A DNA stretch of 64,000 bases from Rothia sp. SD9660Na (GTDB taxonomy: Bacteria > Actinomycetota > Actinomycetes > Actinomycetales > Micrococcaceae), in the NCBI RefSeq assembly GCF_030064065.1, contig NZ_CP125946.1:1364001-1428000 (forward strand), given 5' to 3'. This document shows positions 1 through 7,890 of this stretch, one piece after another. A program made the translations under genes and the position numbers. The notes beneath the pieces are model-generated. The model saw only the letters and a list, made by a program, of their open reading frames with translations, had not been told where the DNA came from and made no database searches. Numbering within the stretch: position 1 is the first letter of the stretch; each line of letters starts with the position of its first letter.

Positions 1-804
1 GCGCTCACGGTCGTGCTCAACGAGGAGAACCTCAACGGTGACTTCGTCGCCAACTTCGACAACCTCTGATGGGTGGTCGATGTGCTTCCAGGAGAGTTCG
101 GAAACGTGGACGAGACCGTCAACGCCACCGAGGTCAACGAAGGCACCGAAGTTAACGATGGAGGAGACAACGCCGGTACGAACCTGGCCCTTTTCGAGCT
201 GGTTGAGGAAGGTTGAGCGGACCTCTGACTGGGTCTGCTCAAGCCATGCACGGCGTGACAGAACAACGTTGTTGCGGTTCTTGTCGAGCTCGATGATCTT
301 GGCTTCGATTTCCTGGCCGATGTAGGGGGCCAGGTCGCGAACGCGGCGCATTTCGACGAGTGAAGCGGGGAGGAAGCCACGCAGGCCGATGTCGAGGATA
401 AGACCACCCTTGACGACCTCGATGACGGTACCGGTAACGACGCCGTCTTCTTCCTTGACCTTTTCGATGTCGCCCCAGGCGCGCTCGTACTGTGCGCGCT
501 TCTTGGAGAGAATCAGGCGGCCTTCCTTGTCTTCCTTGGTGAGGACGAGAGCTTCAACGGTGTCACCAACAGAAACAACTTCGTCGGGATCTACGTCGTG
601 CTTGATGGAAAGTTCACGTGAGGGGATGACGCCTTCGGTCTTGTAACCGATGTCGAGCAGAACCTCGTCGTGGTCAACCTTGACAACTTCGCCTGAAACG
701 AGATCGCCGTCGTTGAAGTACTTGATGGTTGCGTCGACTGCTGCGAGGAATTCTTCTTCGTTGCCGATGTCGTTGATTGCAACCTGGGGAACGTTGGTGC
801 TCAT
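1..804 (-). CDS. rpsA: 30S ribosomal protein S1 (partial, C-terminus off window)
   Basis: The 268 codons present read without a stop to the left edge. They encode S1 (OB-fold) repeats typical of ribosomal protein S1, which binds mRNA on the 30S subunit and helps initiation. The protein starts MSTNVPQVAINDIG. The first repeat has FNDGDLVSGEVVKVD and DIGYKTEGVIPSREL, the second VVTGTVIEVVKGGLILDIG, and the third GVVSSIVNFGAFVDLGGVDG followed by LVHVSELSW. The ATG at 804 is preceded by a GGAG about 11 bases upstream, a slightly long spacing. The gene follows polA in the same direction, with a 332-base gap that probably carries its own promoter. Identification is firm; only the C-terminal repeats are missing because of the window edge. 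Confidence 0.95.
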   Translation of the reverse strand, partial: MSTNVPQVAINDIGNEEEFLAAVDATIKYFNDGDLVSGEVVKVDHDEVLLDIGYKTEGVIPSRELSIKHDVDPDEVVSVGDTVEALVLTKEDKEGRLILSKKRAQYERAWGDIEKVKEEDGVVTGTVIEVVKGGLILDIGLRGFLPASLVEMRRVRDLAPYIGQEIEAKIIELDKNRNNVVLSRRAWLEQTQSEVRSTFLNQLEKGQVRTGVVSSIVNFGAFVDLGGVDGLVHVSELSWKHIDHPSEVVEVGDEVTVEVLLVEHDRER

Positions 805-1136
805 AGAGAGTAGGGCTCCAATATGGATAGTTTTCTAGGTCAATACAGGCAGGCCCTTACATGCTCCCGCGGTGGAGCCTATGGGCTGCTACGCGGGGTA
901 AGGTCCGCATGGTTCTCTGTATTGAGCGTTGATACGGACAATATGGTGTGCGGGTGCCGTGCGGACACCGAGGCGGGCACTGTACACGCACAGATTCAAG
1001 TCTAGGGTGCGCAGGTGTGCCGGTCAATGGTTTAGCGGGCGTTTTCACCGCGTGTTTACGGGAAAGTGGGGTGATGTTGGTCTTACCCCGCGCCCGGGTG
1101 TGTTGACCGGCGCCCGCACGTCTATCGCACCGGCTG
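805..1136. other. polA-rpsA intergenic region
   Basis: There is no credible gene in these 332 bases. The short ORFs on both strands lack ribosome binding sites and family resemblance. The stretch should hold the rpsA promoter and 5' leader, since rpsA is normally strongly expressed, but I could not pick a convincing -35/-10 pair by eye. Confidence 0.5.
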
Positions 1137-3950
1137 CTAGTGCCCCGCTTCGTGCCAGGAGCGACCCCAACCGACCTGCACGTCCAGGGGCACGCGCAGG
1201 GAGGCAGCCCCGCTCATTTCTTCCACCAGGATGGTCTCAGCGATTTTTTCTTCGCCTGCGGCGACCTCGAGAATGAGTTCATCGTGAACCTGGAGGAGCA
1301 TGCGGGTGGCCAGGTTTTCGCGACGCAGGCGTTCGTCAATGTTGATCATGGCGATTTTGATGATGTCGGCGGCTGTACCCTGGATGGGCGAGTTAAGGGC
1401 TGCACGTTCGGCAGCTTCGCGGCGCTGACGGTTGGATGAGGCCAAGTCGGGCAGGGCGCGGCGACGGCCAAACATGGTTTCGGTATAGCCGGTCTTATGG
1501 GCTTCGCGCACGATGGAGCGCAGGAACCTACCGACCTTGCCGAAGCGCTGGAAGTAGTTGGTGCGCAGGCTGGTAGCTTCATCCACGCTGATACCCAGCT
1601 GTTTAGAGAGCCCAAAGGGTGAGAGGCCGTAGGCAAGTCCGTAGCTCATGGCCTTGACCTTGGAGCGCATCTCGGGGGTTACGTCCTCGGGGGCGACGCC
1701 GAAGACTTCTGAGCCGACGAAGCGGTGCAGGTCCTCCCCCGCCTGATAGGCGGCAATGAGGTCCTCGTCGTCCGATAGGTGCACCATGATGCGCATTTCA
1801 ATCTGGGAGTAGTCGGCGGTAAGTAGGGTGGTGTAGTCGGTGCCGTCAACCGGCTCGGGGGCCACGACGAAGGCATCGCGAATCTTGCGCCCCTCTTCGG
1901 TGCGGATCGGGATGTTCTGCAGGTTGGGGTCGGTGGACGAGAGTCGCCCGGTAGCAGCCGCGTTCTGCTGGTAGGTGGTGTGTATGCGGCCGTCCACGGC
2001 CGTTGCCTTGCCCAAGCCCTCGACGGTCTGCTTGAGCTTGGTGTAGTCGCGGTAGGTTTGCAGTTCGCCTAGGAAGGAGGCACCCTGGCTGTCGGGGGCC
2101 ACCTGGCCTAGGATTCCTTCCAGGGAATCGGCATCGGTAGAGTAGCCACTCTTGAGTTTGCGGGTGGTCGGCAGGCCTAGTTCGTCAAAGAGGACGCCCT
2201 GCAGCTGCTTGGGCGAGGACAGGTTGACCTCGTGCCCCAGAATTTCGTAGGCCGCTTCGGTAGCACGAGTGACGTGTTCACCGTAGTAGCTCTTGAGATC
2301 TGAGATTGCGCTGGCGTCGATAGCGACACCGGCAATTTCCATGCGGGCCAGGGCGGACGCGGCCGGCAGCTCGATTTCTTCGTAAAGACCGAGCTGATTT
2401 TTAGCCACCAGATCAAGGTGCAGGGCGTAGGCCAGTTCTTGAACGTAGCGGGCAAGGAGCGCCTGGTGGGCGGTAACGACAGCCGGTTCCAGGGAGAAGA
2501 GTTCGCCTTGGTCCTCTTGTTCGGGTGCGGCGGGGTAGGTCTGGCCCAGGTAATCGCGGGTCAGGTCTTCAAGCATTTCGCGGTGGCCGCGGCGGCGGAC
2601 GGTGGGAATGAAACCACAGACGTAGGAAGAGAGCACCGGGTCTTCAATGACGCCCGCTAGGGGCAGGTCGTAGGCGGCTAGTGACTTAAAGTTCTGCTTA
2701 ACATCAAAAGTGATTTTGGGGGCGGACGCATCCCCCAGCCAGGCACACAGGGCCGTGCGGACGCCGTCCGCCTGCTTCTCTACGTCAATATAGGCTGCAC
2801 GGGCACCAGTAACCAGCATGAGACCGTGCAGGGATTGGCCGTGGGCTAGCCCCTTTTGGCCGGCCTGCTCATCGACCACAGGCCAGAGGGTAATGGCCTG
2901 AGCTAGGCGTTCGGGGACTTCCACGGCTCGCTCAACCGCCGTGAGCGCGTCGGGGGCGGACGCCAGGAAGGAGGTAAGAGCGTCCGCACTGTTGATAGTT
3001 TCCACGGTTTCAATATCAATCTCAACCGCAGGTATAGCCTGCCCCATACCCTCAAAAAGCTCCGCTAGGCGCTTGCGAATGGAGTTGAACTCCAGGTAGT
3101 CAAAGAGTTCTTCTAGTTCTTCTACATTAGGGGTATAACCGTAGGCATCATCCAGGGTGACGGGTAGCTCTAGGTCATCAACCAGGCGGTTGAGGCGGCG
3201 GTTGCGGAGCACATCATCTATATGCTCGCGCAGGGCTTCCCCCTTCTTACCCTTAATCTTCTCGGCGTTTTCAAGTACGCCGTTCAAATCGCCGTATTCG
3301 TTAATCCACTTGGCGGCGAATCCGGGCCCCACCCCGGGAACACCTGGTAGGTTATCGGCCTGCTCACCGGTCAGGGCAGCAAGGTCAGGGTAAAGGTGAG
3401 GTGCAACCTTATACTTTTCTTCTACAGCTGCCGGAGTCATGTAGCGGATACCCTTGGTAGGGCCGGTGGTCACCGGGTAAAGCACGGTCACGGTATCGGT
3501 CACCAGCTGGAAGGCGTCGCGGTCACCTGATACGATTTGCACCTCAAAACCCGCTTCGCGCCCCTGGCGGGTATAGGTTGCCACAATATCGTCGGCCTCA
3601 TAGCGAGGCAGAGTCACCGAGGGAATGTTGAGGGCCTCCAGGATCTTCTGAATTAGCTCAATCTGACCGTAGAACTCCTGAGGGGTTTCGTTACGTCCTC
3701 CCTTGTACTCACCGTACTCTTCGGTGCGGAAGGTACCCCCAGAAAGGTCAAAAGCCACAATGATATGGCTGGGCTGCTCATTTTTAATGAGTGAAATCAG
3801 GGTCGACAGGAAGCCGTGAACAGCGTTGGTGTGCTGGCCCTCAGCATTGACGAAAACATCCACCGGAGTTCCGTAAAAAGAGCGGAAAGCCAGGGAGTGC
3901 CCATCGATGAGCATGAGTTTGCCGGGTGCAGAAGTTTCAGGTCTAGTCAT
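1137..3950 (-). CDS. polA: DNA polymerase I
   Basis: A 937-residue DNA polymerase I for gap filling and Okazaki-primer removal. The N-terminal 5'-3' exonuclease/FEN domain covers about residues 1-300 (LMLIDGHSLAFRSF, RYEADDIVA, GVPGVGPGFAAKW). The middle domain lacks the acidic residues of an active 3'-5' proofreading exonuclease, as is usual in actinobacteria. The C-terminal polymerase domain has motif A (DYSQIEMRI, about residue 713), motif B (RSKVKAMSYGLAYG, about 762-775) and motif C (QVHDE, about 887-891). I start at the ATG at 3950 (MTRPETSAPGKLMLIDG); the frame is open for 17 more codons, but those residues do not resemble the family. It reads toward rpsA. Confidence 0.96.
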   Translation of the reverse strand: MTRPETSAPGKLMLIDGHSLAFRSFYGTPVDVFVNAEGQHTNAVHGFLSTLISLIKNEQPSHIIVAFDLSGGTFRTEEYGEYKGGRNETPQEFYGQIELIQKILEALNIPSVTLPRYEADDIVATYTRQGREAGFEVQIVSGDRDAFQLVTDTVTVLYPVTTGPTKGIRYMTPAAVEEKYKVAPHLYPDLAALTGEQADNLPGVPGVGPGFAAKWINEYGDLNGVLENAEKIKGKKGEALREHIDDVLRNRRLNRLVDDLELPVTLDDAYGYTPNVEELEELFDYLEFNSIRKRLAELFEGMGQAIPAVEIDIETVETINSADALTSFLASAPDALTAVERAVEVPERLAQAITLWPVVDEQAGQKGLAHGQSLHGLMLVTGARAAYIDVEKQADGVRTALCAWLGDASAPKITFDVKQNFKSLAAYDLPLAGVIEDPVLSSYVCGFIPTVRRRGHREMLEDLTRDYLGQTYPAAPEQEDQGELFSLEPAVVTAHQALLARYVQELAYALHLDLVAKNQLGLYEEIELPAASALARMEIAGVAIDASAISDLKSYYGEHVTRATEAAYEILGHEVNLSSPKQLQGVLFDELGLPTTRKLKSGYSTDADSLEGILGQVAPDSQGASFLGELQTYRDYTKLKQTVEGLGKATAVDGRIHTTYQQNAAATGRLSSTDPNLQNIPIRTEEGRKIRDAFVVAPEPVDGTDYTTLLTADYSQIEMRIMVHLSDDEDLIAAYQAGEDLHRFVGSEVFGVAPEDVTPEMRSKVKAMSYGLAYGLSPFGLSKQLGISVDEATSLRTNYFQRFGKVGRFLRSIVREAHKTGYTETMFGRRRALPDLASSNRQRREAAERAALNSPIQGTAADIIKIAMINIDERLRRENLATRMLLQVHDELILEVAAGEEKIAETILVEEMSGAASLRVPLDVQVGWGRSWHEAGH

Positions 3951-4028
3951 CACGCCTACCATCCTACCGCCTGCCCCTACCCTAGGATTGAAAGCAGACA
4001 ATCTCCCCCTATTTTCTAAGGAGTACCC

Positions 4029-4457
4029 GTGAGCCAGAGCCAGGAGCAGGACGCCCGCTACCAGCAGATACTTGAAAAGCTAGGAGCTGGGGCCCTCGCG
4101 CAGAAGCTGGGCATTACCATCCTGGAGGCGTCTCCAGAACTGACCGTCGCCACCATGCCGGTGGAGGGTAATACCCAACCGGTAGGCCTACTTCACGGTG
4201 GGGCCTCAGCAGCCCTGGCAGAGACACTGGGTTCTATCTCAGCCTTTCTGTCGGTGGTCGATCAGAAGAAGGCGGCTGTAGGTGTTGATCTGAACATTAC
4301 CCACCTGCGTTCAGTACACTCTGGCACCGTCACCGCAACCTGCCGGGCAGTCAAGCTGGGCCGCACCGTCTGCGTCCACGCCATTGATATTACTGACGAA
4401 GCAGGCAAGCTCATTGCCACCGCCCGCATTACCAATAACATCATCGACCTACCCTAA
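4029..4457 (+). CDS. PaaI-family hotdog-fold acyl-CoA thioesterase
   Basis: A 142-residue single hotdog-domain protein of the PaaI/EntH/MenI group. It contains the family signature GLLHGGASAALAETLGS (about residues 52-68), with the HGG turn and the downstream acidic residue that activates water. It ends in the usual strand pattern GRTVCVHAIDITDEAGKLIATARI. The likely reaction is hydrolysis of an aromatic or fatty acyl-CoA; a DHNA-CoA hydrolase role in menaquinone synthesis is possible, but nothing nearby proves it. The GTG start at 4029 follows an excellent AAGGAG. It is divergent from polA, separated by about 80 bases that must hold both promoters. Confidence 0.85.
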   Translation: MSQSQEQDARYQQILEKLGAGALAQKLGITILEASPELTVATMPVEGNTQPVGLLHGGASAALAETLGSISAFLSVVDQKKAAVGVDLNITHLRSVHSGTVTATCRAVKLGRTVCVHAIDITDEAGKLIATARITNNIIDLP

Positions 4458-4557
4458 CCACCGGCGTCCGCCCTCTCTCCGGGCACTACTGACGGCGTCC
4501 TGATAAACTGGCAGTCCGTGCAAACGCACATAAGACCACACAACACCAAGGAACCCC

Positions 4558-5826
4558 ATGAAGAAGATTCCTCTGCTCGTGTGGATTATCGTCGCAATCA
4601 TCGGCGGTATCCTCATCGGTGCCTTCACCCCCGGCCTTATCTCCGGCATCAACGACACCCTGGGAACCTCCATTCCCACCGACTTCGTCGTCCAGCTCTT
4701 CGTCTCCTTCTCCACTATTTTTAGTGCCTTCTTGAGCTTCGCGATTCCGCTGATCATCATCGGCTTCATCGTGCCCGGCATCGGCTCACTGGCCAAGGGC
4801 GCTGGCAAGCTGCTGGGCACCACCGTGGGCCTGGCCTACACCTCCTCCATCACAGCGGGCTTCCTTGCCGTGACCGTGGCCCACTTCATTTACCCCATCA
4901 TCCTCAAGGGCCAGCAGCTCACTGCCTTCGAGAACCCTGAAGAAGCCCTCTCTGCCGGCTACCTGGAATTCACTCTTGACCCCATCATGTCGGTCATGAG
5001 CGCCCTGATTCTGGCCTTCATCATGGGCCTGGGCATCACCGCCCTGAACAGCAAGAACATGCTGAACCTCTTCCAGGACTTCCAGACCATCATCGAAAAG
5101 CTCCTGGGCTACGTCATCATCCCCCTGCTGCCCGTGCACATCGTGGGTGTCTTTGCTAACATGACCATGGCCGGCCAGGTTGGCCAGATTCTTGCGGTCT
5201 TCGGCAAGGTCTTCGTCATGGTTATCATCCTGCACTGGTGCACGCTGGCGATCCAGTACACCGTCGCAGGTGCCGCCACCAAGCGCAACCCCATCACCAT
5301 GCTGCGTGGCATGCTGCCCGCCTACTTCACCGCTATCGGCACCCAGTCATCGGCCGCCACTATCCCCGTGACCGTAGCCTCAGCAAAGAACGTGGGTATT
5401 AAGGGCAAGATTGTGGACTTCGCTATCCCCCTGTGCGCCACCATCCATCTTTCTGGCTCCATGATTACCATTACCTCCTGCGCGGTAGCTGTGGTGTACA
5501 TGGCCAGCGGCTCCCTGAGCTTCACCGCCATGATTCCCGTGGTACTGGTTCTGGGTCTGATGATGGTTGCTGCCCCCGGCGTACCCGGTGGTGCTGTGAT
5601 GACCGCTATCGGCCTGCTGCAGTCTATGCTGGGCTTCGATGAATCAATGGTTGCCCTGATGATTGCCCTCTATCTGGCTCAGGATTCCTTCGGCACCGCC
5701 ACCAACGTCACCGGTGACGCCGCTATTGCCTCTCTCACCGAGCGCGTTGCAAAGGCCTTCGGCGCGGACGAGGACGACCTGCCCGAGACCGACGAGCGCG
5801 ACGGCACCCTGGCAACAGCCCACTAA
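4558..5826 (+). CDS. Dicarboxylate/amino acid:cation symporter (DAACS family)
   Basis: A 422-residue polytopic membrane protein with about eight hydrophobic helices plus re-entrant loops. The DAACS-type serine-rich loop GTQSSAATIPVTVASAKNVG lies near residue 263 and the later loop GVPGGAVMTAIGLLQ near residue 343. Family members move glutamate, aspartate, serine/threonine or C4-dicarboxylates with Na+ or H+; the substrate cannot be assigned from the sequence. The start ATG follows AAGGAACCCC. The acidic C-terminal tail (EDDLPETDERDG) is cytosolic. A 56-codon membrane gene follows after 25 bases and is probably co-transcribed. Confidence 0.88.
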   Translation: MKKIPLLVWIIVAIIGGILIGAFTPGLISGINDTLGTSIPTDFVVQLFVSFSTIFSAFLSFAIPLIIIGFIVPGIGSLAKGAGKLLGTTVGLAYTSSITAGFLAVTVAHFIYPIILKGQQLTAFENPEEALSAGYLEFTLDPIMSVMSALILAFIMGLGITALNSKNMLNLFQDFQTIIEKLLGYVIIPLLPVHIVGVFANMTMAGQVGQILAVFGKVFVMVIILHWCTLAIQYTVAGAATKRNPITMLRGMLPAYFTAIGTQSSAATIPVTVASAKNVGIKGKIVDFAIPLCATIHLSGSMITITSCAVAVVYMASGSLSFTAMIPVVLVLGLMMVAAPGVPGGAVMTAIGLLQSMLGFDESMVALMIALYLAQDSFGTATNVTGDAAIASLTERVAKAFGADEDDLPETDERDGTLATAH

Positions 5827-5851
5827 CCCCTGAGCACGCGAAAGGCCCACC

Positions 5852-6022
5852 ATGATTGCAGCACGCCGCAAACTCATCGGCAACATCTTCCTGGTCCTGA
5901 CCCTCATTTTCACGGTGACGGCCCTGAGCCAGGGCGGCCTCTGGTGGGCTGGTGTGACAGTGAGTGCAGCTATCACCCTCTGGGGAATCGGAACTAAGAG
6001 CGACCATAAGGACGCCCTCTAG
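5852..6022 (+). CDS. Small two-helix membrane protein
   Basis: A 56-residue ORF starting MIAARRKLIGNIFLVLTLIF and ending SDHKDAL. It has two hydrophobic segments (about 11-25 and 30-46) separated by SQGGLWWAG, with positive residues at the start. It lies 25 bases behind the symporter gene, in the same direction, and is followed by a hairpin terminator, so the pair looks like a two-gene unit. An upstream GCGAAAGG may serve as a weak ribosome binding site. I do not recognise the family; a small accessory subunit of the transporter is a guess from position only. Confidence 0.55.
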   Translation: MIAARRKLIGNIFLVLTLIFTVTALSQGGLWWAGVTVSAAITLWGIGTKSDHKDAL

Positions 6023-6046
6023 CACCTTCTCTACTTCAGCAAAGTA

Positions 6047-6079
6047 AAGCCCGCTCCAGCTTCACGCCAGGGCGGGCTT
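6047..6079. terminator. Hairpin terminator between convergent genes
   Basis: AAGCCCGC (6047-6054) pairs perfectly with GCGGGCTT (6072-6079). The hairpin lies between the end of the symporter unit and the end of pdtaR. Being symmetric, it can serve both strands; the U-tract is poor. Confidence 0.6.
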
Positions 6080-6103
6080 CGCTATAGGCTACGGGGCGCT
6101 CCC

Positions 6104-6718
6104 CTACTGCACCTGCTTGACGATGGTTTCTGCCACCTCGCGCATGGACAGACGGCGATCCATGGAGGTCTTCTGAATCCAGCGGAAGGCCTCAGGCTCG
6201 CTGAGACCCATCTTGGTCATCAGCAGGGACTTAGCGCGGTCAACCAGCTTGCGGGTCTCAAACTGCTCCTTGATGCTGGTGACTTCATCTTGGAGGGCAC
6301 GAATCTGCTCATAGCGGCTAATTGCCACCTCGATGGCGGGAATCAGGTCGTTGGGGGTAAAGGGCTTGACCACGTAGGCCATGGCACCCGCCTCAGTGGC
6401 GCGGTCCACCAGCTCTTTCTGGCTAAAGGCGGTGAGCAGGACGACCGGGGCCAGCTGCTGCTCGCTAATCTGACCCGCTGCTTCGATGCCGTCCATGATA
6501 GGCATATTGACGTCCATGAGAACCAGGTCGGGACGGTGCTCTTCGGCCAGCTCTACAGCCTTTTTACCGTTGTCGGTCTCGGCAATGACGTTAAAGCCAT
6601 GGTCTTTGAGGATTTCGACGATGTCGAGGCGGATCAGCGCCTCGTCTTCAGCGACGACGACGGTGCGTGCGGGCTGCTGATCGTGGTTCTCGGGCTCCTG
6701 GGTGGTCTGCTCTGACAT
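6104..6718 (-). CDS. pdtaR: ANTAR-domain response regulator (PdtaR type)
   Basis: A 204-residue response regulator. The receiver domain (about 18-128) has the acidic pocket E24-D25, the phospho-acceptor D69 (LVLMDVNMPIMDG), T96 and K118 (VVKPF). The ANTAR domain (about 146-200) ends LSMREVAETIVKQVQ. ANTAR proteins bind tandem RNA hairpins and prevent transcription termination. In mycobacteria PdtaR pairs with the sensor kinase PdtaS, which is not in this window. The ATG at 6718 follows AAGGAGCAGGGT. It sits in the conserved pyk-pdtaR-polA neighbourhood. Symbol given by homology to the mycobacterial protein. Confidence 0.9.
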   Translation of the reverse strand: MSEQTTQEPENHDQQPARTVVVAEDEALIRLDIVEILKDHGFNVIAETDNGKKAVELAEEHRPDLVLMDVNMPIMDGIEAAGQISEQQLAPVVLLTAFSQKELVDRATEAGAMAYVVKPFTPNDLIPAIEVAISRYEQIRALQDEVTSIKEQFETRKLVDRAKSLLMTKMGLSEPEAFRWIQKTSMDRRLSMREVAETIVKQVQ

Positions 6719-6877
6719 ACCCTGCTCCTTAGGTCAATTCAGCGTTTGGTTGAGGTTCGCTATCTATTTTCGCACGCGCACAACCTTGTGGGTGTGCATG
6801 CAACAGGTGACGGTGCGTACCCTCTTTGTTCCCTATCATATTAGGGGCCGGGGCTTTTCTTCCAGGAAGATGCTCGA

Positions 6878-6908
6878 TTGGCTTTTCTCGGGTAGAAGCG
6901 TGTATTGT
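6878..6908 (+). promoter_or_regulatory. Possible promoter of tRNA-Leu
   Basis: TTGGCT (6878-6883) and TATTGT (6903-6908) are spaced by 19 bases. The -10 ends 18 bases before the mature tRNA 5' end. Spacing is one or two bases longer than ideal, so this is a tentative call. Confidence 0.3.
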
Positions 6909-6926
6909 AGAAGAGCTTTCGCACTT

Positions 6927-7006
6927 GCCCAAGTGGCGGAATTGGCAGACGCGCCGCACTCAAAATGCGGTTCTTCGGAGTGTGGGTTCGAGTCCCACCT
7001 TGGGCA
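6927..7006 (+). tRNA. tRNA-Leu (anticodon CAA)
   Basis: Class II tRNA of 80 bases without an encoded CCA. The acceptor stem GCCCAAG (6927-6933) pairs with CTTGGGC (6999-7005), followed by discriminator A. The anticodon arm is CCGCA-CTCAAAA-TGCGG, so the anticodon is CAA and it reads UUG leucine codons. A short extra arm (TTCTTCGGAGT) and a canonical T arm (GTGGG-TTCGAGT-CCCAC) follow. A strong terminator begins 31 bases downstream. Confidence 0.96.
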
Positions 7007-7036
7007 CAATAAAACGCCTCGTCAGAGCGATACAGA

Positions 7037-7066
7037 CCCTCTCCCGTTGACAGGAGAGGGTTTTTT
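7037..7066 (+). terminator. Rho-independent terminator after tRNA-Leu
   Basis: CCCTCTCC (7037-7044) pairs with GGAGAGGG (7053-7060) across an 8-base loop and is followed directly by six T residues (7061-7066). This is a textbook intrinsic terminator. Confidence 0.93.
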
Positions 7067-7344
7067 GTTGACACAAGATCAGTAAATCTACTTCTCTTGT
7101 GCGCATAAAACCTGCCCTCCCCGTGACGGCTCGGGCGGGCTGGTGAGGAAACAAGACCGAAGCCAGGCTTTAATCTTGTGGTTCCTACGGCGGTTCGATT
7201 CAAAACCAAATCTCCGGTCCTGAATCACCACAACAAGTCTACACCTGTCAGTCAGGTTAAAGTTCACTCCTCAATCACAATAGGCAACTATGACCCCTCT
7301 ATGATGAAGAACTTTCCCCCGGCAACTTAGGTGAGGCAGGCGTC
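7067..7344. other. Gene-free stretch with imperfect hairpins
   Basis: No protein-coding gene is supported. The most structured part is 7147-7192, where GGAAACAAGA pairs with TCTTGTGGTTCC with a two-base bulge, enclosing AAGCC-A-GGCTT. Upstream, CCTGCCC and GGGCGGG can form a 7-bp stem. A small RNA is possible, but nothing decisive is visible. Confidence 0.35.
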
Positions 7345-7800
7345 CTAACCCTCTGCTACCGCCTTAAGGCGGGCCAGCCCGCGCTCAAAATCAGCACCGA
7401 TACGCTTTTGCATATTAAAGACCTTGAACATTACCTTCATCATCAGATTCTGCTCACCGCTCATCGACCAGGCAACTGCGGTACCGCCCTCGGTAGGCTG
7501 TAGCTTGAAGTGGCTACGGTTCTGAGCAGCCCAGGGCTTGATGAACTCAATATCAACCTCAACCAGGTTGTCCTCCACCGTCACTACAGTCATGCGGCCC
7601 TCACCGGCCTTCTTGTTACCAGCCCAGACCATCTTTGCGCCGACGCCCCTCTCAGCGCCCGAGTAGGTCTGCTGCATGGCGGGGTCTAGTTCCTGCCAGG
7701 GCGACCAGCTTTCCCAGGCATGCGGGTCCTCAATCAGGGAGCGGACGCGCTCAAGGGGCGCGTCGATAACGGTGGAGCGAGTGAGTAAAGTATGTGTCAT
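7345..7800 (-). CDS. SRPBCC-fold (polyketide cyclase/dehydrase-like) protein
   Basis: A 151-residue protein with the START/SRPBCC pattern. It begins with the strand STVIDAPLERVRSLIEDP, typical of the family's N-terminus, then WESWSPWQELDP, and ends in a long C-terminal helix ending FERGLARLKAVAEG. These proteins form a deep hydrophobic ligand pocket and are too diverse to infer a substrate. It stands alone between the pyk terminator and the tRNA region. Start ATG at 7800 (MTHTLLTRSTVID). Confidence 0.8.
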   Translation of the reverse strand: MTHTLLTRSTVIDAPLERVRSLIEDPHAWESWSPWQELDPAMQQTYSGAERGVGAKMVWAGNKKAGEGRMTVVTVEDNLVEVDIEFIKPWAAQNRSHFKLQPTEGGTAVAWSMSGEQNLMMKVMFKVFNMQKRIGADFERGLARLKAVAEG

Positions 7801-7820
7801 ATCGATCAGTCTACAGAGAC

Positions 7821-7862
7821 AAGGGCCCCGCCACTTCAGGTCTTGAAGTAGCGGGGCCCTTC
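7821..7862 (-). terminator. Long hairpin terminator of pyk
   Basis: AAGGGCCCCGC (7821-7831) pairs with GCGGGGCCCTT (7851-7861), and the stem continues through ACTTCA/TGAAGT to give a nearly perfect stem of about 18 bp. It lies just downstream of the pyk stop on the minus strand. Confidence 0.8.
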
Positions 7863-7890
7863 AGCATGGCTTTACGGAGCCGCTTATCCC

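Noticed and set aside
2900..3060. Loss of proofreading residues in PolA as a mutation
   Set aside because: An inactive 3'-5' exonuclease domain is normal for actinobacterial DNA polymerase I.
6841..7209. Minus-strand ORFs running across the tRNA-Leu gene
   Set aside because: They are antisense to a clear tRNA and include its terminator.
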